Of a DNA stretch of 64,000 nucleotides, positions 36,357 to 45,137 are shown in pieces (position 1 is the stretch's first letter; the number at the start of each line of letters is the position of its first letter). A program made the translations under genes and the position numbers. The notes beneath the pieces were generated by a model, which did no database searches, had not been told where the DNA came from, and saw only the letters and a program-made list of their open reading frames with translations. The DNA comes from Belliella kenyensis (GTDB lineage Bacteria > Bacteroidota > Bacteroidia > Cytophagales > Cyclobacteriaceae): the NCBI RefSeq assembly GCF_022549675.1, contig NZ_JAKZGR010000014.1, positions 62,001 to 126,000 on the forward strand. The letters are read 5' to 3'.

Positions 36357-38126
36357 TTATTTCTTTCCACCTTCCATTTTCTCTTTCAACTCTGCCAAAG
36401 CATCTAAGTCACCAAGGGTGGACTTTTCAGCTGGTGCAGATGATGCAGGAGCATCTTCTTTCTTCTTAGCTTTCTTAGGAGCAGCCGCTGGCTTAGCTTC
36501 TTCTCTGAAAGTAGCTGTATGAGAAAGAACGATTCTCTTATCGTCTTTAGAGAATTCAGTTACTTTGAACTCGATAGACTCACCCACTTCTACAGAAGTA
36601 CCGTCAGCTTTCTCTAGGTTTTTGGTAGTTGCGAATCCTTCTAATCCGTAAGGAAGTTCAAGTACTGCGCCTTTATCATTTTTAGACACTACAGTACACT
36701 TGTGATCAGATCCTACTGGGAATACATTTTCAAAAGTATCCCATGGGTTTTCTTCCAACTGCTTGTGACCAAGAGCCAATCTTCTGTTTTCAACATCAAG
36801 TTCAAGAACTGCTACTTCTAGCTCATCTCCTACTTTTACGAATTCAGATGGGTGCTTGATTTTCTTAGTCCAAGAAAGGTCAGAAACGTGAACTAGACCA
36901 TCAATACCTTCTTCCAATTCAAGGAATAAACCGAAGTTAGTCAAGTTTCTTACCACACCTTTGTGCTTAGTACCTACAGCGTACTTAGCAGCCATGTCAC
37001 CTTTGGTCCATGGATCTTCAGTCAACTGCTTGATGCCAAGAGACATTTTTCTTTCGTCTTTGTCAAGTGTCAATACTACAGCCTCGATTTCATCACCTAC
37101 TTTTACGAAATCAGCAGGGTTTCTCAAGTGCTGAGACCAGCTCATTTCAGATACGTGAATCAAACCTTCTACACCTGGAGCAAGCTCAAGGAATGCACCA
37201 TAGTCAGCTACGTTTACAATCTTTCCTTTTACTCTAGAACCTACCTCAAGTTCAGCAGAAAGCGCATCCCAAGGATGAGCAGTAAGCTGCTTCATACCCA
37301 ACGAAATTCTCTTCTTATCATCATCGAAGTCAAGAACAACGATCTGAACTTTGTCATCAAGGTTAAGAACTTCTTCTGGGTGATTGATTCTACCCCAAGA
37401 AATATCAGTAATGTGAAGCAAACCATCAACACCACCCAAATCGATGAATACACCGAAATTAGTCATATTTTTGATCACACCTTCAAGTACTTGACCTTTC
37501 TCAAGGTTATTCAAGATCTCAGCTTTTTGCTTCTCAAGATCTTTCTCGATCAATACTTTGTGAGATACTACAACGTTATCGTTAGTGTGGTTGATTTTCA
37601 CCACTTTCACTTCCATTTTCTTACCTACATAGATATCGAAATCTCTGATAGGCTTCACGTCGATCTGAGAACCCGGTAGGAAGGCTTCTACACCGTAGAT
37701 ATCTACGATCAAACCACCCTTAGTTCTTCTCTTAACAAGACCTTCGATCACATTGTCATGCTCAAGCGCTTCTTCGATATCGCTCCAAGCACGTACCATT
37801 CTTGCTTTCTTTCTAGAAAGTACAAGCTGACCCAAAGCATTCTCTTGCTCTTCGATGAACAATTCTACCTCGTCACCGATCTTTAGGTCTGGAAGGTCTC
37901 TGAATTCTGTTCTTGGAACCAAACCATCAGATTTGAAACCAATGTTGATGATCACATCTTTATCATTGATACCAACTACAGTACCTTTGATAACTTCTTT
38001 TTCTGTGATCTCATTCAGAGTTCCAGCATAAAGAGCTTCCATTTCGGCTCTTTTGTCTTTGGAGTAACCTTCACCAAAACCTTTGGTTCCGAAATCGTCC
38101 CAGTTAAAATCTTTTTGATTAGACAT
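36357..38126 (-). CDS. rpsA: 30S ribosomal protein S1
   Basis: A 589-residue S1 protein with six OB-fold S1 repeats, recognisable by recurring segments such as GVFIDLGGVDGLLHITDISW, GAFLELAPGVEGLIHVSEMS and GLFLELEEGIDGLVHVSDLS. The C-terminal tail is Lys/Ala/Pro-rich. S1 binds mRNA on the small ribosomal subunit, which matters in Bacteroidota because Shine-Dalgarno sequences are rarely used. It is monocistronic with its own promoter, a structured leader and a terminator. Confidence 0.96.
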   Translation of the reverse strand: MSNQKDFNWDDFGTKGFGEGYSKDKRAEMEALYAGTLNEITEKEVIKGTVVGINDKDVIINIGFKSDGLVPRTEFRDLPDLKIGDEVELFIEEQENALGQLVLSRKKARMVRAWSDIEEALEHDNVIEGLVKRRTKGGLIVDIYGVEAFLPGSQIDVKPIRDFDIYVGKKMEVKVVKINHTNDNVVVSHKVLIEKDLEKQKAEILNNLEKGQVLEGVIKNMTNFGVFIDLGGVDGLLHITDISWGRINHPEEVLNLDDKVQIVVLDFDDDKKRISLGMKQLTAHPWDALSAELEVGSRVKGKIVNVADYGAFLELAPGVEGLIHVSEMSWSQHLRNPADFVKVGDEIEAVVLTLDKDERKMSLGIKQLTEDPWTKGDMAAKYAVGTKHKGVVRNLTNFGLFLELEEGIDGLVHVSDLSWTKKIKHPSEFVKVGDELEVAVLELDVENRRLALGHKQLEENPWDTFENVFPVGSDHKCTVVSKNDKGAVLELPYGLEGFATTKNLEKADGTSVEVGESIEFKVTEFSKDDKRIVLSHTATFREEAKPAAAPKKAKKKEDAPASSAPAEKSTLGDLDALAELKEKMEGGKK

Positions 38127-38151
38127 ATTATAAAATAATCCTGATTTTCAA

Positions 38152-38173
38152 CAACCCTAGGATCATCGGGTTG
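38152..38173 (-). promoter_or_regulatory. Hairpin in the rpsA 5' leader
   Basis: On the minus strand CAACCC (38173-38168) pairs with GGGTTG (38157-38152) around a 10-nt loop, about 25 nt before the start codon. Upstream in the same leader CCGTTCGGTCGGACGG can also fold. S1 genes are often autoregulated through leader structure; that is inference here. Confidence 0.4.
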
Positions 38174-38239
38174 AGGTTTTTAGTTTTAGAAAAGTCCCTG
38201 ATAATCAACACCAGAAACCCCGTCCGACCGAACGGATTG

Positions 38240-38270
38240 CAAAGGTAGTGATTTTTAATTAATTGAAAAT
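38240..38270 (-). promoter_or_regulatory. Promoter of rpsA
   Basis: TACCTTTG on the minus strand (38247-38240) fits TAnnTTTG; the -33 element is a weaker TTTTC (38270-38266). The implied start near 38233 gives a leader of about 107 nt. Confidence 0.6.
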
Positions 38271-38345
38271 ATTGAATAGAAAAAGTTTTGTCTAAAGCCT
38301 CAGCTTCATAAAGCTTTACCAATAAAATGAATATAGAAAAATAAA

Positions 38346-38369
38346 ACCCTTGAGAACGTTCTCAAGGGT
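38346..38369. repeat. Perfect 24-bp palindrome upstream of the acyltransferase gene
   Basis: The 24 bases, centred on aacgtt, equal their own reverse complement with no spacer. The position, 68 nt before the acyltransferase start and between two divergent genes, suits an operator for a dimeric regulator. A hairpin function is less likely because there is no loop. Confidence 0.6.
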
Positions 38370-38436
38370 GAATTTTGCAAGCAAAGAGTTAGTAAATTGT
38401 TTAAACTTGTACAAAAATAGCAAAATTAACCGAGCT

Positions 38437-39165
38437 ATGAAAATCATTCAGTGGGTTTATACAATATATGCAGCTTTATTATTTACCTTATTCATGCTGA
38501 CATTTGGCTGGTTTGTGGTGATTCCTTATGCTTTATCTCCCAAGGGAGGCAAGATAGCCTTTATCGCTATCAGAATATGGATCAGTACATGGTCTACTTT
38601 GGTAGGAATTCGATACCGAGTCCATGGCAAAGAACATATCGACTTAAACCAGCCGTACATTTACATCTTCAATCATCGCTCATTCATAGATGCTCCTGTA
38701 ATCCCTATGGCCATAGCTCAAGAAGTAAAAGCAATTGGCAAAAAGGAATTATCTCGGATCCCGGTTTTTGGCATAATAGCCTCCCGACTGGCTGTTTGGG
38801 TAGATAGAAAAGACGCTTTGTCAAGGAAAAAATCGGTGAAAGCATTATTAGAAATTCTACAATCGGGCATTTCTATTGTCGTGGCACCCGAAGGAACTAG
38901 AAATAACAGCAGCCATGCTCTTCTCCCTTTTCAAAAAGGTGCTTTTCGAATTGCAATAGAAACAGGTATTCATATCATTCCCATGGCAATCATTGGCGCT
39001 GACAAAGTAATGAAGAGAGGATCTATCTTGCTTAAACCTGGTTTGATCAATATCTACTTCTCAAACGCAATAGACCCAGCTTCTTTCCAAGCCAATCAAA
39101 ACATCAATGGACTAGCTGAAAAGTGCTTCAATAGGTTAGAGGCTATGATTTTGACACACGAATAA
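38437..39165 (+). CDS. 1-acyl-sn-glycerol-3-phosphate acyltransferase (PlsC-like)
   Basis: 242 residues from the ATG at 38437; upstream in-frame codons run through the palindrome region and encode nothing conserved. Two N-terminal membrane segments (about 3-30 and 38-55) are followed by NHRSFIDAP (the HX4D catalytic motif) and APEGTRN (the lysophosphatidate-binding motif). It would make phosphatidic acid in phospholipid synthesis at the inner membrane. Transcribed alone. Confidence 0.88.
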   Translation: MKIIQWVYTIYAALLFTLFMLTFGWFVVIPYALSPKGGKIAFIAIRIWISTWSTLVGIRYRVHGKEHIDLNQPYIYIFNHRSFIDAPVIPMAIAQEVKAIGKKELSRIPVFGIIASRLAVWVDRKDALSRKKSVKALLEILQSGISIVVAPEGTRNNSSHALLPFQKGAFRIAIETGIHIIPMAIIGADKVMKRGSILLKPGLINIYFSNAIDPASFQANQNINGLAEKCFNRLEAMILTHE

Positions 39166-39194
39166 AAAAACCGAGTGGCAATCACTCGGTTTTT
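39166..39194. terminator. Bidirectional terminator between plsC-like and DUF1080 genes
   Basis: The arms aaaaaccgagtg (39166-39177) and cactcggttttt (39183-39194) pair perfectly around a 5-nt loop, with A and T runs at both ends, so it works for both convergent transcripts. Confidence 0.88.
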
Positions 39195-39231
39195 CATTGA
39201 AATACGGATTTCTATTAAAACTTAGAAAAAG

Positions 39232-39969
39232 TTACAGTTTTTTGATTTCAATATTTCTAAACCAAACTTCATCTCCATGATCCTGAAGAGCAATCTTGCC
39301 TTTTTTGAACGTCCCAAAACCAGGCATGTCTTTAAATTTGCTCCCAGCTATTAGCTCTTCCCATTCAGGAGTCCACATGGTAGTCTCCACGATCTTCACA
39401 CCATTCAAGTGCAATTCTAAATGACCATTGTCAGCAATGATTTCTGCAAGATTCCACTCACCTACTTCTTTCACAGTCTCTTCTGATGACTCGATCAAGT
39501 CGTACAAATCACCTGCTCTGTGTGTAGTGATTTTAGCATCCGGGTGGCCATCATTGTCGAGGATTTGCATTTCCATTCCTGTATTCCAAGGATAGCTGTA
39601 CTCATCAGATTCGTGTACAAAGAAGATAATACCACTATTGCCATTTTTGGCAATCTTCCACTCTAATCTCAAGTGAAAGTTATCAAACTCTTCCTCAGTT
39701 ACGATATCTCCACCATCCCCTGTTTGCCAATCAGCCTTGTTTGTAGCATCAAGATAAATTGTGCCATTTTGAACTTTCCAAGCCTCTCCTACTTCTTCCC
39801 CTCCATATTTTTTCCAGCCTTTAAATGATTCACCATCAAATAGGCTTGTCCATTCGGGCTCAACTTCGATTTCTTCTGCTTGTATCGTAACTTCCCTTAT
39901 TTCTTGTGTTCGGCTACAAGAAAATGCTAAAGAAGCAGCAACAATTGCAGCAATCATAGGTTTTTTCAT
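39232..39969 (-). CDS. DUF1080 / 3-keto-disaccharide hydrolase family lipoprotein
   Basis: A 245-residue exported protein with lipobox LAFSC after the signal peptide. The concanavalin-like DUF1080 domain follows: WTSLFDGESFKGWKKYGG near residue 40, then NFHLRLEWKIAKNGNSGI and a QDHGDEVWFRNIEI ending. The family (PF06439) is now known for hydrolysing 3-ketoglycosides. It is the last gene of the leftward arm, 3 nt after a cytochrome c gene, which fits a role in cleaving sugars oxidised by the nearby GMC dehydrogenase. Confidence 0.88.
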   Translation of the reverse strand: MKKPMIAAIVAASLAFSCSRTQEIREVTIQAEEIEVEPEWTSLFDGESFKGWKKYGGEEVGEAWKVQNGTIYLDATNKADWQTGDGGDIVTEEEFDNFHLRLEWKIAKNGNSGIIFFVHESDEYSYPWNTGMEMQILDNDGHPDAKITTHRAGDLYDLIESSEETVKEVGEWNLAEIIADNGHLELHLNGVKIVETTMWTPEWEELIAGSKFKDMPGFGTFKKGKIALQDHGDEVWFRNIEIKKL

Positions 39970-39972
39970 GAT

Positions 39973-40398
39973 TTATTTTTTAAGTAATAAGATGTATTTG
40001 ATCATATCCTCCACATCAGCTCTTTCCAAGTGTGGATGCGAAGGCATTTGAATTTCTCCCCAGTTTCCAACATTTCCATTGATCACATGATCGGCTAGCA
40101 TGGAGATATTTTCTGGAGTATTTTCATATTTCGCTGCCACATCTGCATAGGAAGGACCTACTACTTTTCTCTCTATCATATGACAAGCTGTGCAACCAGC
40201 TTCCTTTGCCTTGGCAGACCCAGTGATAAATACTGGGTTATCTTTATACTTGTCTTCTAAGCTGATATTTGCTTCCTGTGTAGAGGCCGAATTGGCACCA
40301 TCAGCCGATTGTGTTGACTCTTGACTGCCTCCTCCACATGCATAAGCAAGAGTGGTAAGTGCTACTAAACCAAGGGAAAGTGTTTTTCTTGAATTCAT
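39973..40398 (-). CDS. c-type cytochrome lipoprotein
   Basis: A 141-residue monohaem cytochrome c with lipobox LAYAC and a Gly/Ser/Gln-rich linker to about residue 48. The haem site is CTACH and the axial Met is in EIQMPSHPHL. It sits in the periplasm on a lipid anchor. In bacterial glycoside 3-dehydrogenases such a cytochrome accepts electrons from the GMC flavoprotein, and the gene context fits that job. It lies 32 nt after the TIM-barrel gene. Confidence 0.9.
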   Translation of the reverse strand: MNSRKTLSLGLVALTTLAYACGGGSQESTQSADGANSASTQEANISLEDKYKDNPVFITGSAKAKEAGCTACHMIERKVVGPSYADVAAKYENTPENISMLADHVINGNVGNWGEIQMPSHPHLERADVEDMIKYILLLKK

Positions 40399-40430
40399 TA
40401 TGTGTTTTGTGTTATTAAGGTATGGTAATA

Positions 40431-41483
40431 TTAAATTCCTAAAATCTTTTTATTGAATGCTTCATCTGCGCCACGACCTGCAAAATCATCGAATGCTTTC
40501 TCTGTCACCCTAATGATCTGATCCGAAATAAATTGAGCTCCCTCTATCGCCCCTTGCTCAGGATGCTTGATAGCACATTCCCATTCTAGCACTGCCCATC
40601 CATCGAAATCATATTGAGAAAGTTTGCTAAATATACCATTAAAATCAACTTGACCATCTCCTAACGAGCGGAATCTTCCTGCTCGCTCTACCCATCCTTG
40701 ATATCCACCATAAACACCCTGCTTCCCTGTCGGGTTAAATTCAGCATCCTTGACATGAAACATTTTGATTCTTTCATGATAAAAATCGATGAATTGCAAA
40801 TAATCCAGACACTGCAATACGAAGTGACTTGGATCATACAAAATATTGGCTCTCTTGTGATGATTCACCTTTTCCAAAAACATCTCAAAAGTAACACCAT
40901 CGTGCAGATCCTCTCCTGGGTGCAATTCATAACATACATCCACCCCATTTTCTTCAAATTCATTCAAAATAGGCATCCACCTTCTGGCCAATTCCCCAAA
41001 ACCTGTATCTACAAGACCTGCAGGTCGCTGAGGCCATGGATACACGGTATGCCACATCAATGCACCAGAGAAAGTAGCATGTGCTGTGAGTCCCAAGTTC
41101 TTTGATGCTTTAGCCGCATACTTAAGCTGCTGGGTCGCCCAAGCTGCCTTCCCTTTTAGGTCTCCTGACAATTCAGCAGGTGCAAAACCATCAAATAATT
41201 CGTTGTATGCAGGGTGAACGGCTACTAACTGTCCTTGCAGGTGAGTAGAAAGTTCAGTAATTTCTAATCCAGCCTCATTCACAATACCTTTGATTTCATC
41301 TGCATAAGTCTGACTTTCCGCAGCTTTCTGGAGATCAATCAATCGACTATCCCAAGAGGGGATTTGTACACCATAATAACCTACTGAAGCCATCCATTCA
41401 CAGATACTCTTCAGGCTATTAAAGGGTGCTTGATCATCTACAAATTGTGCCAGAAATACTGCCGGCCCTTTTATTGTTTTCAT
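40431..41483 (-). CDS. Sugar phosphate isomerase/epimerase family TIM-barrel protein (cytoplasmic)
   Basis: A 350-residue xylose-isomerase-like TIM barrel without a signal peptide. Metal-ligand segments are VCYELHPGEDLHDG, ILYDPSHFVLQ, MFHVKDAEF and AVLEWECAI, giving the usual Glu-Asp-His-Glu set. The family includes epimerases, isomerases and keto-sugar lyases or dehydratases, and the exact reaction is not predictable. It follows a Gfo/Idh/MocA gene by 55 nt; the pair is a common sugar-catabolic module. Confidence 0.85.
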   Translation of the reverse strand: MKTIKGPAVFLAQFVDDQAPFNSLKSICEWMASVGYYGVQIPSWDSRLIDLQKAAESQTYADEIKGIVNEAGLEITELSTHLQGQLVAVHPAYNELFDGFAPAELSGDLKGKAAWATQQLKYAAKASKNLGLTAHATFSGALMWHTVYPWPQRPAGLVDTGFGELARRWMPILNEFEENGVDVCYELHPGEDLHDGVTFEMFLEKVNHHKRANILYDPSHFVLQCLDYLQFIDFYHERIKMFHVKDAEFNPTGKQGVYGGYQGWVERAGRFRSLGDGQVDFNGIFSKLSQYDFDGWAVLEWECAIKHPEQGAIEGAQFISDQIIRVTEKAFDDFAGRGADEAFNKKILGI

Positions 41484-41538
41484 AGGTTCAAATAGTTTTT
41501 GTTATTTTATGTTTATTATTCAATAGCTATTCATAAGC

Positions 41539-42708
41539 TTACTTTTCTACCACTAGTGGAGTCCATTTCATATCTGACTCAGCGCTATCCAATACATGCT
41601 GCACAAAGGCCATTCCTCGAATGCCATCCTCTGCTCCCGGATAATCTAACCATTCCTTTTTAGGTTGCTGCCCTTTTTGCTTAGCCACTATGCATCTTGC
41701 AAAGTTTCGGTAAATATTAGCAAAAGCCTCAATGTAACCTTCTGGATGACCTGCAGGTGTCCTTGTGTTTTCTTGTGCTAAGCTAGAAAGATAAGGTGTC
41801 CCAGCCCTATATATTTGATCTGGCTCATTTGGCCACCTTACGATTAAAGTATTGCAATCCTCTTGCTGCCACTCTAAACCTCCTTTATCTCCGTAAACTT
41901 TAATTTTTAAATTGTTTTCAGCTCCAGTATCAATTTGAGATGCTGTGAGAATCCCCGAAGCATTGTTTTCAAACCTCATCAAGAGAGCTCCATCATCATC
42001 AAGCTTTCTCCCAGCAACTTTGATATCTATATCTGCACAAATTTTTGCTACTTTCTGACCAGATACATATTCTGCAAGATTGAATGCATGAGTTCCGATA
42101 TCACCGAAACATCCCGAGCTGCCACTTCTGCTAGGGTCCGTTCTCCACTGAGCTTGTTTATTATCCTCTGTCTCTAAAAGCTTCCATAGCCAACCTTGCG
42201 GGTATTCGACATAAACTTTTCTCACTTCACCTATGACTCCATCAGCCACCATTTGCTTGGCTTGCTTGACCATTGGGTAACCTGTGTATGTATGCGTTAG
42301 TGCAAATTCGGTTTTTGCATTATGGATAATTCTGTATAACTCTTTGGCTTCTGAATAATCTAGTGTCATGGGTTTGTCTAAAATCACATGAAAACCTAGC
42401 TCCAATGCCTTTTTGGTTGGTCCAAAATGGGCATGATTTGGGGTAACAATACTCACAATATCAATGCGCTCAGAGGCAGGCAGTCGGGACTCCATTTCGA
42501 GCATTTGATCATATGATTCATAAACTCTTGAAGGATCAAGCATTAAGGCTTCACCTGCCTGCTTAGACTTCACTGGATCACTACTAAAAGCCCCAGCAGT
42601 CAATTCAATAAGCCCATCTAAAAGTGCCGCACTTCTATGAATAGCACCGATAAACGATCCTGGTCCACCGCCTATCATTCCCATCTTCAATTTTTGAGTA
42701 TTTTGCAT
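41539..42708 (-). CDS. Gfo/Idh/MocA family oxidoreductase
   Basis: 389 residues from the ATG at 42708; the longer frame would start at TTG. The Rossmann motif is GMIGGGPGSFIGAIH, the catalytic Lys is in VILDKPMTLD (the EKP position), and the C-terminal half has SGCFGDIGTHAFNLAEY with the His. It is an NAD(P)-dependent sugar dehydrogenase or keto-sugar reductase, cytoplasmic. It leads the leftward arm, divergent from an MFS permease, with an inverted repeat between them. Confidence 0.88.
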   Translation of the reverse strand: MQNTQKLKMGMIGGGPGSFIGAIHRSAALLDGLIELTAGAFSSDPVKSKQAGEALMLDPSRVYESYDQMLEMESRLPASERIDIVSIVTPNHAHFGPTKKALELGFHVILDKPMTLDYSEAKELYRIIHNAKTEFALTHTYTGYPMVKQAKQMVADGVIGEVRKVYVEYPQGWLWKLLETEDNKQAQWRTDPSRSGSSGCFGDIGTHAFNLAEYVSGQKVAKICADIDIKVAGRKLDDDGALLMRFENNASGILTASQIDTGAENNLKIKVYGDKGGLEWQQEDCNTLIVRWPNEPDQIYRAGTPYLSSLAQENTRTPAGHPEGYIEAFANIYRNFARCIVAKQKGQQPKKEWLDYPGAEDGIRGMAFVQHVLDSAESDMKWTPLVVEK

Positions 42709-42800
42709 CTTGATCAATTTTATTATTAAAATTAAATTATGATATTGCTGTATTGTTCAGAATAGAATAATATACCCTAAGACAAACACCGAATACTATT

Positions 42801-42826
42801 GTAAATCAAAATCTTTTTTGATTTAC
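42801..42826. promoter_or_regulatory. Perfect 11-bp inverted repeat between divergent sugar genes
   Basis: The arms gtaaatcaaaa (42801-42811) and ttttgatttac (42816-42826) match perfectly with a 4-nt centre. The position, mid-way in the 276-nt control region of two divergent arms, suits an operator for a dimeric repressor. No regulator gene is present in the locus. Confidence 0.55.
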
Positions 42827-42984
42827 CTTTTTGGTATAGCTGAAGTAGGCAATATTCATTCATTATTTTGAATCAGTAAAACTTAAAATTAAGAGAAAAA
42901 GGCTAAAATTTAAATTTAAAATTAATAGTTTGGCAAATCATTTCTTTAAATCTAACTACTTAAACCTATTAACCAATTAAATTA

Positions 42985-44220
42985 ATGAGTACAGGAATTC
43001 GCTTTCGCCTATCTTTCATGATGTTCCTAGAGTTTTTTGTCTGGGGATCATGGTTTGTTACTTTAGGCACATTCTTAGGCACCAATCTAAATGCCACAGG
43101 AGCTCAAATAGCTACAGCCTTCTCAACCCAATCTCTGGGGGCAATTATCGCACCTTTTATTATAGGATTGATCGCTGATCGTTTCTTTAATGCAGAAAGG
43201 ATTTTGGGATTTCTTCACTTAGTGGGAGGTGGCTTGATGTTTTACATGTATAATTCAACAGAATTTGCGAGCTTCTATCCATTCCTTTTAGTGTACATGA
43301 TATTATTTATGCCTACACTGGCATTGGTTAACTCAGTTTCCTTTAATCAAATGTCTGATCCTGAGAAATCCTTTTCTGGAATTAGAGTATGGGGAACAAT
43401 AGGATGGATCATTGCAGGTGCATCCATCAGCTATCTCTTTCATTGGGATTCTTCAGAAAACCTGGCTCAGGGTCTATTGAGAAACACTTTCCTAATGGCA
43501 AGTATAGGTTCTATAGTTTTAGGAATATTCTCATTCTTTTTACCAGCTACACCTCCAAAAGCTGACAAAACTCAAAAGTTAAAAGTATCTGAAATACTAG
43601 GCCTTGATGCCATAAAACTCCTTAAAGACAAAAATTTCGCTGCATTCTTTGCTTCATCTATTCTAATATGTATCCCTTTGGCCTTTTACTATCAAAATGC
43701 TAACCCATTTTTAGCAGAAATTGGAGTAAGCGACCCTACAGGAAAAATGACAATTGGACAAGTTTCAGAAGCGTTGTTCTTGTTGCTGTTACCACTATTC
43801 TTTAAGCGATTTGGTTTCAAAAAAACATTGTTGGTCGGAATGATTGCATGGGTAGTGAGGTATTTACTTTTTGCATATGGTAATGCAGATAGTGGACTTC
43901 CACTCCTGATTGTCGGTATCGCTTTACATGGAATATGCTATGATTTCTTTTTTGTGTCAGGACAGATCTACACAGACTCTAAGGCAGGGGCACGATTCAA
44001 ATCTGCTGCTCAAGGCTTAATCACTTTAGCTACCTATGGTGTAGGTATGCTGATCGGCTTTTACATAGCGGGTATTGTCGCTGACATGTACTTACTGGAA
44101 GACGGCTCACATATTTGGCAATCCATTTGGTTAATACCTTCTGGAATTGCGTTAGCCGTGGTGATTTTCTTCTTGGTTTTTTTCAAAGAAGATTCCAAAA
44201 AAGTTTCAAACCTAAATTAA
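42985..44220 (+). CDS. MFS permease, NupG-type nucleoside:H+ symporter family
   Basis: A 411-residue protein with twelve membrane segments. The opening RFRLSFMMFLEFFVWGSWFVTLGTF splits into the NupG-type first helix, and MSDPEKSFSGIRVWGTIGWI matches the loop of the nucleoside:H+ symporter family. In this setting the natural substrate is more likely a sugar or keto-sugar released by the neighbouring enzymes; that is inference. It begins the rightward arm, 10 nt before the next gene. Confidence 0.85.
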   Translation: MSTGIRFRLSFMMFLEFFVWGSWFVTLGTFLGTNLNATGAQIATAFSTQSLGAIIAPFIIGLIADRFFNAERILGFLHLVGGGLMFYMYNSTEFASFYPFLLVYMILFMPTLALVNSVSFNQMSDPEKSFSGIRVWGTIGWIIAGASISYLFHWDSSENLAQGLLRNTFLMASIGSIVLGIFSFFLPATPPKADKTQKLKVSEILGLDAIKLLKDKNFAAFFASSILICIPLAFYYQNANPFLAEIGVSDPTGKMTIGQVSEALFLLLLPLFFKRFGFKKTLLVGMIAWVVRYLLFAYGNADSGLPLLIVGIALHGICYDFFFVSGQIYTDSKAGARFKSAAQGLITLATYGVGMLIGFYIAGIVADMYLLEDGSHIWQSIWLIPSGIALAVVIFFLVFFKEDSKKVSNLN

Positions 44221-44229
44221 TCCAATACC

Positions 44230-45105
44230 ATGAATCAAATCAATAGGCGAGCAAGCATCAAGAAAATTATGGCAGGAACTTTGGCTGCTAGTGCTGCTCC
44301 TTTGATACAAATCAATGCAGAACAAGTGAAGAATCTTAGCCTAAAAGGTAATGTAAACCATGCTGTTTGTGCTTGGACTTTCCCACACTTATCCTTAGAT
44401 GAACTATGTAAAGCTGTTAAAAAAATTGGCTTCAATGCCATAGATCTAGTAGGTCCAAAAGATTGGCACATTCTAAAGTCTAATGGAGTAACTTGCTCCA
44501 TGTGCAACGGCGCTGAAATCTCTCTTGTAAAAGGATTCAATAATAAAGCTTACCATGATCAATTGGTTAAAAATTATTCTGAAGCGATCCCACAAGTAGC
44601 GAAGGCAGGTTATAAAAATTTGATCTGTTTTAGTGGAAATAGAGATGGGATGGATGATGAAACTGGACTTCAAAACTCTGTCGAGGGTCTAAAGAAAATA
44701 ATAGGAATAGCTGAACAATATGGCGTAACACTTGTCATGGAGCTCCTGAATAGCAGGGTGGATCATCCAGATTATATGTGCGATAGGACTTCATGGGGTG
44801 TAGAGTTGTGTAAAAGACTGGGAAGTGAAAATTTTAAACTTTTATACGATATTTATCACATGCAAATAGATGAGGGGGATATCATCCGGACTATCAAAAA
44901 CAATCATCAATATATTGCTCATTATCATACAGCGGGGAACCCTGGCAGAAATGAGATTGATGATTCTCAAGAAATAAACTATCCTGCTGTAGTGAAAGCT
45001 ATAGTGGAGACAGGATTCAAAGGATATGTATGTCAAGAATTTATCCCAAAAGCAGAAGACAAACTAGCTTCTTTGGCAGAAGCTGTTAGCATCTGTGATG
45101 TTTAA
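44230..45105 (+). CDS. Exported sugar isomerase-like TIM barrel (hydroxypyruvate isomerase family)
   Basis: A 291-residue TIM barrel with a Tat-like leader (NRRASIKKIMAGTLAASAAP). The metal-site segments are VMELLNSRVDHPDYMCD, LYDIYHMQIDEGD, HYHTAGNPGR and VCQEFIP, in the order seen in hydroxypyruvate isomerases. Export of such an enzyme implies a periplasmic sugar substrate rather than hydroxypyruvate. It lies between the permease and the GMC gene in the rightward arm. Confidence 0.82.
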   Translation: MNQINRRASIKKIMAGTLAASAAPLIQINAEQVKNLSLKGNVNHAVCAWTFPHLSLDELCKAVKKIGFNAIDLVGPKDWHILKSNGVTCSMCNGAEISLVKGFNNKAYHDQLVKNYSEAIPQVAKAGYKNLICFSGNRDGMDDETGLQNSVEGLKKIIGIAEQYGVTLVMELLNSRVDHPDYMCDRTSWGVELCKRLGSENFKLLYDIYHMQIDEGDIIRTIKNNHQYIAHYHTAGNPGRNEIDDSQEINYPAVVKAIVETGFKGYVCQEFIPKAEDKLASLAEAVSICDV

Positions 45106-45137
45106 GATTGAAATTAAAATAAGCTCAAAATAAGATT

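Noticed and set aside
36963-37679. A 238-codon frame antisense to rpsA
   Set aside because: It is entirely inside the conserved S1 repeats on the other strand; its composition reflects the S1 codons and it has no recognisable domain.
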